A stretch of 64,000 nucleotides of DNA, taken from positions 310,001 through 374,000 of the forward strand of contig NZ_WMDQ01000002.1 of NCBI RefSeq assembly GCF_009707955.1, in the 5' to 3' direction. Origin of the DNA: Flavobacterium sp. LC2016-13. GTDB lineage: Bacteria; Bacteroidota; Bacteroidia; Flavobacteriales; Flavobacteriaceae. Of this stretch, positions 19,642 through 28,258 are shown in pieces. Position 1 is the stretch's first letter. The number at the start of each line of letters is the position of its first letter. Made by a program: the position numbers and the translations under genes. The notes under the pieces are model-generated. The model did not search any database. It saw only the letters and a program-made list of their open reading frames with translations, and was not told the DNA's origin.

Positions 19642-19697
19642 ATAAAATCGTTTAAATCCTTTAATCTGTGGCTAATATTTAAAATTTTATGCGCTGG

Positions 19698-21896
19698 TTA
19701 ATAACAATCCGTAAGCAATTGTTTGTTTTTCTTGTAATGAGCAAGATTACTATTGTTTTTATCAGAACAAATAATCTCAAGAGCCTTTTCTACATCCTGT
19801 TGCATCGCCAGCGAACCACAAATCATAATTTTTCCACCTTGTTGCAGCAAATTAGCAAAGAAATCGGCATCTTTTTGAATCAAATCCATTACATAACATT
19901 CATTTTGTTCTCTTGAAAAAGCAATATGAAAACTTTTAAGGTTTTGTTTATTAATTTGTTCTTCAGCAAATTGTTTGTATTTGCCAATCATTTCCGTTTC
20001 ATTTCTAAAACCGCAATACAAATGGCATTCCGTTTTGTTTTTGTTTCCTTCAATCATTCCCAGGAAAGGAGCAATTCCAGTTCCGTTAGCAATCATGGCA
20101 ACTAAAGGAGCTTTTTTAGGAAAATGAAATCCATTATTTTCAATCGTTCTTGCTTTAATAATCGCACCGGTTTCAAGTTTGTTTAAATAACCCGAACCCA
20201 AACCATGTTCATGCAATTTTACAACCAATTGTATGTTGCCGTTGCTTTTGCTTATCGAATAAAAACGATCTCTGCCGTCGCCTGCAGGATAAATAGCCAG
20301 CAAATCGCCAGAAGTAAATGTAGTTCGCATTCGTGGTTTCAAAGTCAGCATAAAAGTATGATCCGTTTCAGATAATTTCGTTTTTTCCAGAACCTTCATT
20401 TTTTGCAAACCTGTTGGTTTTTGTGCATAATATGCTGGCGTACTATTCAGGTGAATTCCTGTTTTAGTACTCCAGTTTTTCACCCATTCTGTAAATTGCA
20501 AAGGTGATTTATCGTCGATCGTATGCAAATCCAAAAGCATTTTGGTCCAGGTTTGACTTTCTAAAATGGCATTAACTTGTTTCGCAAATCCACAAAAATC
20601 CGGATACGATTTCGAACCAAAACCAACTACAGATACATTCACCGCTTTTTCCTGTTGATATTGATTTAAAAGCGATAAAAATTTCCCTCCGTTTGAAGGC
20701 GCATCGCCCAAACCGTGTGTAGAAGAAAAAATGATAATATGTTCTGCTTCCGGAAATTGCTTATAATGATTTAATCCTCCCAAATAAGAAGAAAATCCGT
20801 TTTTGAGTAATTGTGTATGAATCGCATTTGCAAAACGAAAGGTGCTTCCGTTTTCAGATCCGGCCAATAAAATAAAACGACTTTCCTTCGCTTTATATTT
20901 GTTTTTGATTCGCGTTTCTTTTCGCTTGAAAGTCATCGTAAATCCTGAATAAATAAAGAACAGGATATTCGCTGATGCAATTGCTAAAAAAATCGCCCAA
21001 AACATATTCGCACGACCTGTATGAAGATCAAGACTTAGATTTTCGAATATTACTGTTGAAGCGTAAGGAGCATCGCTTAAAATTTGTCCTGTAAGCTGAT
21101 TTACCTGCAATTCGCGGTCTGTAAGTTTAAGAATAAAAACCTCTTCAGGATCTTCAGGATCAAAAGGAAATTCTATTTTTTGAACATCAGCAAGTTTTGT
21201 GTTTTTGAAAATTTCAAAATTGGCGATATCTTGTTTTTTTGCTTTTGCATCAAATTTAATTTCCTTTGCCTGAACCGGTTTTTCGGTAAAAACCTTAAAG
21301 CGTAACAACGAAAGATAAGTTCCTGAAAGTGCAATAATAAAAATAGGAATAAGCATAAGCCTTCCTAAAACAACATGATAATATTGTGTAAAACTGTCTT
21401 TAACGATTTTAGAGAAAAATCGGCGAAAGCCTTTCTGTCTTTGTAAAACCAATGCAATACCGGAAATGGCGATTAAAAAAAGTAAAAACGAATTGACTCC
21501 AATAATAAAACGCCCGGTTTCATGCAAAAATAACGAACGATGAAGTGAAGTTATCCATTGTATAAACTCGCTTTTCTTTTCGGGTTTACCTAATATTTTT
21601 CCTGTTTGAGGATTTATGTAGGCATCAATATCGTTGCTGTCTTCATCCAGCCCTTTAAGCGTGGTAAATTTATTATGATTGATATTGATTTCGCTGATTT
21701 CTAAGTACTTCTTCTGCAAAGCGGGAATTACCTGAGCAACAGTTAAATCATTAAAATTAGTAACGCTATAAGGCTGTGTTTTCTCCTGTGCAGCATCTAC
21801 GGCAAGTACAATTCCTGTAACGGATGCCATGACAAGAAACAGAGAAGAAAATACAGCCAAAGTTAAATGCGCGTATCTCCAAACGGATAATGTCAT
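19698..21896 (-). CDS. PepSY membrane protein fused to flavodoxin/NADPH reductase
   Basis: This 732-residue protein joins a PepSY transmembrane region (about 1-345; helices near 10-32, 135-155, 185-207 and 295-318; candidate haem His in RYAHLTL, HRSLFLHETGRF and YYHVVLGR) to a flavodoxin domain (about 352-490, ILLAGSENGSTFRFA), an FAD-binding domain (RFYSIS) and an NAD(P)-binding domain (ANGTGIAPFLGM, CGSLAMQQDV). The order matches sulfite-reductase-flavoprotein-like PepSY proteins. It should carry electrons from cytoplasmic NADPH across the membrane. The DUF2271 gene ends five bases upstream, so the two are surely co-transcribed. It may instead serve as a ferric-siderophore reductase. Confidence 0.9.
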   Translation of the reverse strand: MTLSVWRYAHLTLAVFSSLFLVMASVTGIVLAVDAAQEKTQPYSVTNFNDLTVAQVIPALQKKYLEISEININHNKFTTLKGLDEDSNDIDAYINPQTGKILGKPEKKSEFIQWITSLHRSLFLHETGRFIIGVNSFLLFLIAISGIALVLQRQKGFRRFFSKIVKDSFTQYYHVVLGRLMLIPIFIIALSGTYLSLLRFKVFTEKPVQAKEIKFDAKAKKQDIANFEIFKNTKLADVQKIEFPFDPEDPEEVFILKLTDRELQVNQLTGQILSDAPYASTVIFENLSLDLHTGRANMFWAIFLAIASANILFFIYSGFTMTFKRKETRIKNKYKAKESRFILLAGSENGSTFRFANAIHTQLLKNGFSSYLGGLNHYKQFPEAEHIIIFSSTHGLGDAPSNGGKFLSLLNQYQQEKAVNVSVVGFGSKSYPDFCGFAKQVNAILESQTWTKMLLDLHTIDDKSPLQFTEWVKNWSTKTGIHLNSTPAYYAQKPTGLQKMKVLEKTKLSETDHTFMLTLKPRMRTTFTSGDLLAIYPAGDGRDRFYSISKSNGNIQLVVKLHEHGLGSGYLNKLETGAIIKARTIENNGFHFPKKAPLVAMIANGTGIAPFLGMIEGNKNKTECHLYCGFRNETEMIGKYKQFAEEQINKQNLKSFHIAFSREQNECYVMDLIQKDADFFANLLQQGGKIMICGSLAMQQDVEKALEIICSDKNNSNLAHYKKNKQLLTDCY

Positions 21897-21901
21897 GCGT
21901 G

Positions 21902-22381
21902 TTAGATCTTGTTGATTTTTACATATCTAATGTATCCTTTTCCTTCTGCTTTTTCTGCAATTCCTTCTGTAGTCAACAGTATTTCGGCATCAGTTACGTG
22001 GTATTTTTGATCTTCTACAGCCGTTTCAAAACGTAATTTGTAACCTTTATTAATTTTAGAAGCGTCAATTTCAAATGTTGTTACGCTACGATCGCCTCCG
22101 GTTACAGAAGCTCCTGTTTTTGCACTGATATCCGGCTTTTTAGCATAGAATTTATACCATTCCTTAATGCTTTTGTACCATTTTTTATCATCGCCCATTA
22201 CAGACAATGTTTCTTCGTATTCTCCTTTAGGGTTAATAAGTGATACTACTATATAAGCGCCTTCGCCAACGTAATTGGACATTTGCAAAAGGCATTTGTA
22301 TTTTTCAGTTTGTGCAGATGCCTGAAACGAGAAAAGGCATGCAAATGCTGTCATAAGACAGATTTTAGATAATGATTTCAT
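21902..22381 (-). CDS. Secreted DUF2271 protein, candidate flavinylated electron carrier
   Basis: This 159-residue protein has a signal peptide cleaved near ASAQ (residues 21-24) and a beta-rich DUF2271 domain (YVVSLINPKGEYEETL-like strands, WYKSIKEWY). The segment SAKTGAS (86-92) followed by TGGDR resembles the ApbE flavinylation site Dxx(S/T)GA(S/T), with Ser in place of the leading Asp. It lies between a secreted ankyrin gene (10-base gap) and the PepSY-reductase gene (5-base gap), with apbE further downstream. I infer that it is the periplasmic FMN-bearing acceptor for the PepSY reductase. Confidence 0.8.
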   Translation of the reverse strand: MKSLSKICLMTAFACLFSFQASAQTEKYKCLLQMSNYVGEGAYIVVSLINPKGEYEETLSVMGDDKKWYKSIKEWYKFYAKKPDISAKTGASVTGGDRSVTTFEIDASKINKGYKLRFETAVEDQKYHVTDAEILLTTEGIAEKAEGKGYIRYVKINKI

Positions 22382-22391
22382 GTATAATTGT

Positions 22392-23873
22392 TTACTTTAA
22401 AAACTCAACCGATGTATTATTCTTTTTCAGAACTTCATTTTCTTTTGCCAAATCATAGGCAGTTTCATCAAACTCTGTTTTGATGTCTTTTTTAGCGCCC
22501 AATTCTATTAAATATTTTAAAACTGCATCATTTTTGGCAACCATTGCCGCTTTATGCAATGCCGTTAAACTTTCTTTATTCTTGGCGTTGATATCAACAT
22601 TAAGTCCTTCCAGTTTTTTAAGAAGACCTATATTATTCTTAATTACAGCGGTATGCAAAACCGTGTTGCCATCTTTTTGCGGCGTAGCAAAATTTATTCC
22701 TTTACTTTTTAAAAGATTCAATTTATCGGTAAAATCATCTTTTTGTGGTGCTTCTCCAGCAGTTCTAAAAGAATCTACAAGATAAAAAGCAAGATTATTT
22801 CCGTTTTTATCTTTGATGTTTATATCAGCTCCTTTACTTAAAAGTAATGTTATAACTTCAACCGAACTTCCTTTTACGGCTTGCGTTAGCGCAGATTCTC
22901 CTTTTGCATTTACAGCATTGATATTTTTAACTTTTGGTAATAACGTTTGCAGTAAATCAAGATCTTTTCCTTCTGCTGCTAATATAAAAGCAGTATTTCC
23001 GTCTTTATCAGCTTTATTAACATCTACACCTTTATCGATAAAATACTTTACGATTTCGGTTTGTTTTTCCTTGCGTGCCAAAACATGAAGTACAGTTTGT
23101 CCGCTAGGAGAAGTTACCGTAGGTTTTAATTTTAAATCATCAACTAAATATTTATAGACTTCAATTGGTGCAGTATTGCGACGCATTCCCTGAGCAGCAA
23201 TTAAAATAGCATTGTCTGTATATTTTACTCCTTTTGCAGCAAGCGATTTTAATAAATCGATATTTCCTGATCTTGCTGCATAGTTAAAAGCCGTATTGCC
23301 ATTATTATCAACGTCATTTAGCGATAAACCTTTTGATACAAGATAATTGGTAACTGTAAGGTCTTTATCATTAGGAATTGCAAGTAAAAGTAGGTTTGTT
23401 CCGTCTGCATATTTTTTCTTCGGATCGATTCCTGCTTTAAAAAAAGCATCATAAGTTGCAGGATTCGTAGTTCCGGATCCGGCAGCAAATACAATTGGAG
23501 TAGTGCCGTGGCTGTCTTCAAAATTAATATCAGAACCTTTTGCTATAAGAAATTCTACCAATTCGGTATTTCCTTTATAAGCAGCCCAATGCAAATAGGT
23601 ACGGGCGTCATGTGTGGTTTTTTTAACGCCATTGCCTGGAAGATCGACCAAATACTTAACGACTTCATTAGAAGCACTGTTATTGATCGCTAAAGAGGTT
23701 GGATCAAAGGCAAAAATATTGGCTTCTGCAGGATTATTTCCTTTTTCAATTTCAGATTTTACGGTGGTTAAATCTGGAGATGTTTTCCAAAAACTGGCAT
23801 CTAAAAGTTTGTTTTGTTGAGCATTAACAAACAGAGAAGCCGAAAGCAATGCTGTAAAAAGTATTTTTTTCAT
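22392..23873 (-). CDS. Secreted ankyrin-repeat protein
   Basis: This 493-residue protein has a signal peptide (MKKILFTALLSASLFVNAQ) and about eleven ankyrin repeats from residue 70 to the end, recognised by recurring TxLHxAA, GNTAF and LLxKGADIN motifs. The periplasm or cell surface is the likely location. It is the first gene of the run ankyrin, DUF2271, PepSY reductase. Ankyrin proteins near catalase or redox genes are known in other bacteria, and a scaffold role for the redox chain is plausible but unproven. Confidence 0.88.
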   Translation of the reverse strand: MKKILFTALLSASLFVNAQQNKLLDASFWKTSPDLTTVKSEIEKGNNPAEANIFAFDPTSLAINNSASNEVVKYLVDLPGNGVKKTTHDARTYLHWAAYKGNTELVEFLIAKGSDINFEDSHGTTPIVFAAGSGTTNPATYDAFFKAGIDPKKKYADGTNLLLLAIPNDKDLTVTNYLVSKGLSLNDVDNNGNTAFNYAARSGNIDLLKSLAAKGVKYTDNAILIAAQGMRRNTAPIEVYKYLVDDLKLKPTVTSPSGQTVLHVLARKEKQTEIVKYFIDKGVDVNKADKDGNTAFILAAEGKDLDLLQTLLPKVKNINAVNAKGESALTQAVKGSSVEVITLLLSKGADINIKDKNGNNLAFYLVDSFRTAGEAPQKDDFTDKLNLLKSKGINFATPQKDGNTVLHTAVIKNNIGLLKKLEGLNVDINAKNKESLTALHKAAMVAKNDAVLKYLIELGAKKDIKTEFDETAYDLAKENEVLKKNNTSVEFLK

Positions 23874-24040
23874 AATTTCGATATATACGAATGTGGTATT
23901 GATTTAACGAAACGTTCTGCTACGAGATTTCGAGGCCGAAAGTTATTGCTTATTTAGAATATTTCCAAATAATAAACACCAGTTATGATTATTTTTTACT
24001 TTTTTAAGCTCAGGAAGATTTAAGGCGTTGGTAATCAGGT

Positions 24041-24475
24041 TTACAAATTGCCGTATAACAATTGTATCGTATGAAAATCTAAACCTCCATCAAAATATTT
24101 ATTGATTATTTCCTGAAAAACGGGTTCTGTATTTTGAATGCTTGCAAAGAGTGTCATGCTCGATTTTAATTTTTCGGCATCACTTAAACCAAGAATTTCC
24201 AAAGCGCTTCTTTCATTAGTATTGATAAGCTCTTTTGTAATTTCAATAAGATGTTTCCCTAAAATAGGGTGTTCCAGATATGCTATTGCTTCGTCAGCAT
24301 TTTGAATTTCATAAAACTTTGAAGTATCACTCGAACCCAATCCTTTTATTTGTGGAAAAATGAACCACATCCAGGGCGATTCTTTTTTTCCTTTTTTAAT
24401 TTCAGAAAGAGCAACTAAGTATAATTTATTTTGGGCATCTAAAAATCTAACCAAATTATTTGTATTGTAAGCCAT
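24041..24475 (-). CDS. DUF1810 family protein
   Basis: This 144-residue protein matches DUF1810 throughout: LVRFLDAQ, ALSEIKKGKKESPWMWFIFPQIKGLGSS with the invariant WMWFIFPQ, AIAYLEHPILGKHL, and the SSMTLFASI and FDGGLDFHTIQLL segments. The length is typical of the family. No function is established, but the family is often found among stress or toxin-antitoxin-like accessory genes. It appears to be a single-gene unit. Confidence 0.9.
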   Translation of the reverse strand: MAYNTNNLVRFLDAQNKLYLVALSEIKKGKKESPWMWFIFPQIKGLGSSDTSKFYEIQNADEAIAYLEHPILGKHLIEITKELINTNERSALEILGLSDAEKLKSSMTLFASIQNTEPVFQEIINKYFDGGLDFHTIQLLYGNL

Positions 24476-24774
24476 TCTATTTTGGATATTTATCGGGGTA
24501 ATTCGGTCGTAAAACTAATCAAAAATTATTGTGATTTACATTATCAAACCTTTATATATAGATTTTTTTTTGCTTATTTTAAGGGTGTAAAAAAAATCCT
24601 ATTTGTTTGCGTAATAGTTGTTAACTCTCAGATTCTTACAAAAACAGTTCTAGATTTTTGAATAAATCAGGGTTTAATATTAATTTGAGATTGACTATAT
24701 TTATACCATACAAATGTTTTGATTATTACAGGAAAATCTAATGTAGAAATTAGATCTTTTTAAGCCTTATTTCT
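24476..24774. other. 299-bp AT-rich intergenic stretch
   Basis: I see no gene or repeat here. It lies between the start of the DUF1810 gene and a short frameshifted gene and must hold the promoter of at least the former. Confidence 0.5.
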
Positions 24775-24929
24775 ATGAAAAAGATAAAACCAACAGAAGA
24801 TTTAGGCATTAATAAAGAGCTTGGCATAATTACAAATAAAGCACTTATACATTAGGAACTCAGCTTGCCAATTGGGAAACTGATTTATGGGAAGAAAACA
24901 GGAATTTTAAAAATATAATTACGATTTAA
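24775..24929 (+). pseudogene. Small gene with a one-base frameshift
   Basis: The ATG at 24775 opens MKKIKPTEDLGINKELGI and runs to a stop at 24853-24855 after 26 codons. In another frame the sequence continues from about 24855 as GTQLANWETDLWEENRNF and stops at 24927-24929. Adding a single base next to the first stop would join both parts into one 51-residue acidic reading frame, with the stop codon becoming Leu. A terminator lies eight bases beyond the second stop. I recognise no family. It is either a decayed gene, a programmed shift or a sequence error. Confidence 0.5.
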
Positions 24930-24936
24930 TTTCATT

Positions 24937-24964
24937 AAAACCCATTTCAATTGAATGGGTTTTT
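24937..24964. terminator. Bidirectional terminator between the small frameshifted gene and the AraC gene
   Basis: AAAACCCATT (24937-24946) pairs with AATGGGTTTT (24954-24963), with A and T runs on the two sides. It can serve both convergent units. Confidence 0.75.
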
Positions 24965-24967
24965 GGT

Positions 24968-25816
24968 TTATAAAGCAATAAAATTAGACGATTTTCTAAA
25001 TGCAGATGGAGTAGTGCCGTGATGTTTTTTAAAGATCTTATTAAGATGGCTTTCATCATTAAAACCCAATTCGTTTGCGATTTCACCAACACGTAAATCA
25101 CTGTATAATAGTCTGTTTTCGACAAGTTTTATTCGATATTTCGAAATATAATCCTGTAAAGTTTCATTAGCCTGTTTTTTAAAATAGCGACCAAGATACG
25201 TTTCAGAGATTCCAAACCTTTCGCTCATAATCGTAACACTCAATTTTTCAGGCTCATAAATATGTGTCTGAATATATTCTAAAATCGTATGAGCCTTTCC
25301 ATCAGATTGTTTGTTGATATTTTCAGGAAGATATTCAGAAATATTTCTCGCGATAATGACAATCAAAGTATTAATTAATAATTGAATTAACTCTGTATTA
25401 TAAAGCGTAGGATTTTGATATTCATGCCGAATGGCTTCAATAACAGGATGCACCAGATTTTTATCCGTAATTCTCTTTAAAATACAACCCGGTTGATGAT
25501 GCGCGTGTTGTAAGATATATTCTAATTTGTAAAGACTATTAGAAGTTAGTGGACCGTTTTTGATATAAATATCCGTAAAGCGTAATAAAAAAATGTTGGT
25601 TGGAGTTTTTATTTCTAACGAATGAGAATCTTCGGGCGTTATCAAAAAAAGATGTCCAGATTCATACAACAATCGATTTTCATTGATAGTTTGTACGCCG
25701 GTTCCGGAAACAATATAGATTAACTCAAAGAAATTATTTCCCACTGAAGTATGAAGAGATTCCTCGACTTCCTTAAAAATAATTTCATAAGGAAGATATA
25801 AATTATTCTTTGCCAT
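24968..25816 (-). CDS. AraC-family transcriptional regulator
   Basis: This 282-residue protein has an N-terminal cupin-like ligand domain (about 1-140; SGTGVQTINENRLLYESGHLF-type strands, then LITPEDSHS) and a C-terminal pair of helix-turn-helix motifs (about 185-280; LSVTIMSERFGISETYLGRYF and GEIANELGFNDESHLNKIFK). It is divergent from the TehA-like channel gene, with 93 bp between the two starts, so that gene is the likely target. The inducer is unknown. Confidence 0.9.
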   Translation of the reverse strand: MAKNNLYLPYEIIFKEVEESLHTSVGNNFFELIYIVSGTGVQTINENRLLYESGHLFLITPEDSHSLEIKTPTNIFLLRFTDIYIKNGPLTSNSLYKLEYILQHAHHQPGCILKRITDKNLVHPVIEAIRHEYQNPTLYNTELIQLLINTLIVIIARNISEYLPENINKQSDGKAHTILEYIQTHIYEPEKLSVTIMSERFGISETYLGRYFKKQANETLQDYISKYRIKLVENRLLYSDLRVGEIANELGFNDESHLNKIFKKHHGTTPSAFRKSSNFIAL

Positions 25817-25909
25817 AACAGAATATTACTAAATTAACGAATGATTTTACAATTTAAAAACAATTAAATCAGTATAATTTTGCTCAAAGTTAAATTAAAT
25901 ATTTTAATA

Positions 25910-26905
25910 ATGGATAAAATTGTAGACAAAACAGTACAACAAGAATCTCAAATACAAAAGATTACGTTACCAATTGCACCCGCATCTTTTTTTGCAATGA
26001 CTTTAGGATTGGCAGAAACAGGAAATGCCTGGAGAAATGCAACTTCTTTATGGAATATGCCTTGGTATATTGGTGAAATTCTCGAAGCTTTAGCCGTAAT
26101 TTCGTTTGTTTGGTGGATGACACTTTACATCAACAAATGGATTCAGCATAGAAAAGTTGCCGTAAATGAATTTAATGATCCGGTACAATCGTCTTTTCTA
26201 GCCTTGATTCCTGAATCTGTAATTTTAATGGCATTGGCGTTGCATATTTACAATGAATCAATTGCAGTTTCTTTGTTTTGGATTGGCTCTGTATTAAATT
26301 TAACGTACGGCGCTTTCCGACTTTCGACATTGTGGACAAAGGAACGTCAGGCAGAACAGACAACACCGTCATTATTTTTAACCTTTACCGCAAGTATTTT
26401 AGTTAATGCCCTTGTAGCCGGAATATTAGGGTATAATCATTACGGTTTTTTATTGCTCGGAATTGGAACTATTTCATGGCTGATAATGGATTCTGTAATT
26501 TCACAACAACTATTCGTTGGAGGACTTGGTGCAAAAACCAGAAATTTCATGGGAATTTATATGGCGCCGCCGGTAATTTTATTTGTGGTCTATCAGGTTT
26601 TGGCAGGCGAAACTTTAAGTATTCCAATTGTTTATGGTTTAATGGGTTATGCTTTATTCATTTTTGTAGCCATAACTTTATCTATAAAATGGCTAAAAGA
26701 ACAGGCTTTTGCTCCCGGATATTGGGCGTATACTTTTGGAATTGCAACTTTATCTCAGGGCTTATCAATATTTGCCTTAAAAACATCAGATACAGCCGTT
26801 ACTATCGTTGCTTTGATTGTTTTTTGCTTAACGAATCTTTTGGTTTTAGGAGTTATAATTGGATCTGTAAAATTGATTCTAAAAGGAAATTATTTCCCGA
26901 AATAA
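25910..26905 (+). CDS. TehA/SLAC1-type anion channel or tellurite-resistance protein
   Basis: Ten hydrophobic segments and motifs of the SLAC1/TehA family are present: PIAPASFFAMTLGLAETGNAWR near the start, MDSVISQQLF, and FMGIYMAPPVILFVVY. The start is set at the ATG at 25910 (331 residues); the frame is also open from a TTG 30 bases upstream, next to a possible TAnnTTTG site (25875-25882). These proteins pass anions or export toxic dicarboxylates and oxyanions through the inner membrane. The divergent AraC gene probably controls it. Confidence 0.88.
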   Translation: MDKIVDKTVQQESQIQKITLPIAPASFFAMTLGLAETGNAWRNATSLWNMPWYIGEILEALAVISFVWWMTLYINKWIQHRKVAVNEFNDPVQSSFLALIPESVILMALALHIYNESIAVSLFWIGSVLNLTYGAFRLSTLWTKERQAEQTTPSLFLTFTASILVNALVAGILGYNHYGFLLLGIGTISWLIMDSVISQQLFVGGLGAKTRNFMGIYMAPPVILFVVYQVLAGETLSIPIVYGLMGYALFIFVAITLSIKWLKEQAFAPGYWAYTFGIATLSQGLSIFALKTSDTAVTIVALIVFCLTNLLVLGVIIGSVKLILKGNYFPK

Positions 26906-26917
26906 AATCTTTTTTGA

Positions 26918-27027
26918 GTATCCTAACAGGTTTTCAAAACCTGTTAGGTATCTATTTTAGAAGTAGAACAATTGTTAGTAGAAATATTTAATAAATACCT
27001 AACTGGTTTCTAAAACCTGTTAGGATA
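26918..27027. repeat. REPIN-like pair of CCTAACAGG palindromes in inverted orientation
   Basis: The left palindrome (26922-26948) and right palindrome (26998-27024) share CCTAACAGGTTTT / AAAACCTGTTAGG arms. The full 33-base left arm is complementary to the right arm with about three mismatches, so the element can fold as two hairpins or one long one. It lies between convergent genes and may also stop transcription. Confidence 0.85.
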
Positions 27028-27029
27028 TT

Positions 27030-27578
27030 TCACATCTTCAAAACCAAACCAATCATTAATTTTGATTGATGTGCTTCAAAATCATAAGCAGGCATTGTCC
27101 AGATAGTAGATGAAAGTTTCGGAATTGAAAATCGAAAATTAGGACCAACTCCATGAAATCTCGAAGCGGTAAAACCAAAGGTAAATACATCAGAATATTG
27201 ATGAAATAAATTCGCTTTATATAGATAGTTATCTTTTCCGTCACCCAATTCCCATAGCATTGCAAATGTTGTTTTTTCTTTTCCTGTTCGCATGCTAATA
27301 CTATATCTAGGACTTTTTGTTCCGTGTTCAATCCCGGCACTTGCGCCAAAATTAAATAATTTTGATGGAGAATAAGAAACACCAATAAGTGCTTCGCTCC
27401 ACTTTTGTTCAACAAGCCCAAAGAAAGTCAGCGCCAGTTTATTAGTAATTTTTTTAGATGTAAAATAATTAATATTAAGTTCTATAGAACCACCATTGGT
27501 ATATCTTCCATAAGTTTCTAATTGAGCCTGGGCAAAAAAAGGAAACAATAGAAATAAAATAAGTACAATTTTTTTCAT
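27030..27578 (-). CDS. Secreted beta-rich protein of unknown function
   Basis: I choose the ATG at 27578, which gives a clean signal peptide (MKKIVLILFLLFPFFAQAQ) and 182 residues; the upstream extension would overlap the doxX-like gene. The mature part is made of alternating hydrophobic strands with Gly/Tyr/Phe (TYGRYTNGGSIELNINYF, EALIGVSYSP) ending in LVLKM, as in small outer-membrane beta-barrels. I recognise no named family. It follows the DoxX gene on the same strand. Confidence 0.7.
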   Translation of the reverse strand: MKKIVLILFLLFPFFAQAQLETYGRYTNGGSIELNINYFTSKKITNKLALTFFGLVEQKWSEALIGVSYSPSKLFNFGASAGIEHGTKSPRYSISMRTGKEKTTFAMLWELGDGKDNYLYKANLFHQYSDVFTFGFTASRFHGVGPNFRFSIPKLSSTIWTMPAYDFEAHQSKLMIGLVLKM

Positions 27579-27612
27579 GTAAGGATTATGCTGAATAATT
27601 GCTTTAAAAGAA

Positions 27613-28059
27613 TTATTCTTCACTTCTTGCGAAAAGGTTATCAAGGCTCAAATAATAAACAGGAATTGTTGCCAATAATAAACTAGCGGCACAAACAGGA
27701 AATACTGCGAAATTGATTGGCGCTTTTATTCCTAAAAAAGTAGTCATAGACAAAGCAAAAATAAGTGTCAGGATACAACTGGCAATGGCGGCTTGTCTTG
27801 TTTTAATACCAACAATAAGCATAATTCCAATAATGGCTTCAGCAATAGTAGCAATGCTTCCCATAATATTTACTGCTGGACGATCCAGAAAAGGCATTAA
27901 GGTTGCGGTGTAATTGATGAAGTTTTCCCAATTGCCCCATTCGATATTATTTGTTCCCATTGGTCCAAGTAAACCAAGTCGATCAGAAACAGTTGTAAGA
28001 AAGCCAATTCCTAATGCAATACGTAAAAGAAGCTGCGGAGTTTTAAATGAATTTTTCAT
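27613..28059 (-). CDS. DoxX-family membrane protein
   Basis: This 148-residue protein has four membrane helices and the DoxX opening LLLRIALGIGFLTTVSDRLGLLG, then MGSIATIAEAIIGIMLIVGIKTRQAA. DoxX-like proteins are quinol- or thiol-redox-associated membrane proteins of mostly unknown activity. The small secreted barrel-like protein downstream (34-base gap) is probably in the same transcript. Confidence 0.85.
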   Translation of the reverse strand: MKNSFKTPQLLLRIALGIGFLTTVSDRLGLLGPMGTNNIEWGNWENFINYTATLMPFLDRPAVNIMGSIATIAEAIIGIMLIVGIKTRQAAIASCILTLIFALSMTTFLGIKAPINFAVFPVCAASLLLATIPVYYLSLDNLFARSEE

Positions 28060-28206
28060 GTCTTTATTTTTAAGTGTTATTATTTATACCGCAAAATTAG
28101 TTTCTTATTGGACTGTAATTACATACCAGTTTTAATATAAATAATAGCCCAGAAAACTAGTTTAAGAGCGAATAATTTGATTAATCCAAAATAAAAGTTA
28201 AAAAAC

Positions 28207-28238
28207 TTGCTTAATAAGACCGATCGGTCTTATCTTTG
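28207..28238 (+). promoter_or_regulatory. Promoter of the tetR gene with overlapping operator
   Basis: TTG (28207-28209), a 21-base spacer and TATCTTTG (28231-28238) match the Bacteroidota promoter. The spacer is almost filled by the palindrome at 28214-28233. Confidence 0.7.
28214..28233. promoter_or_regulatory. TetR operator 1, perfect 20-bp palindrome
   Basis: ATAAGACCGA-TCGGTCTTAT is a perfect inverted repeat of the AGACCGATCGGTCT type typical of TetR-family regulators. Binding here would block the promoter of the regulator's own gene, which starts at 28259. Confidence 0.85.
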
Positions 28239-28258
28239 TGTCGTAAAATTTATAGATC

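Larger units (their letters stand above)
19326..19697. other. 372-bp intergenic region filled by two palindromic elements
   Basis: No gene is visible. It holds copy 2 of the CGCGGAT element (19357-19482) and a nested palindrome (19538-19641). These lie between the PepSY-reductase gene and apbE and could process or attenuate an operon transcript. Confidence 0.7.

Noticed and set aside
26476..26991. 171-residue frame overlapping the TehA-like gene
   Set aside because: It is a +1-type shadow rich in Cys, Phe and Asn with no family motif; the overlapping frame is clearly the channel protein.
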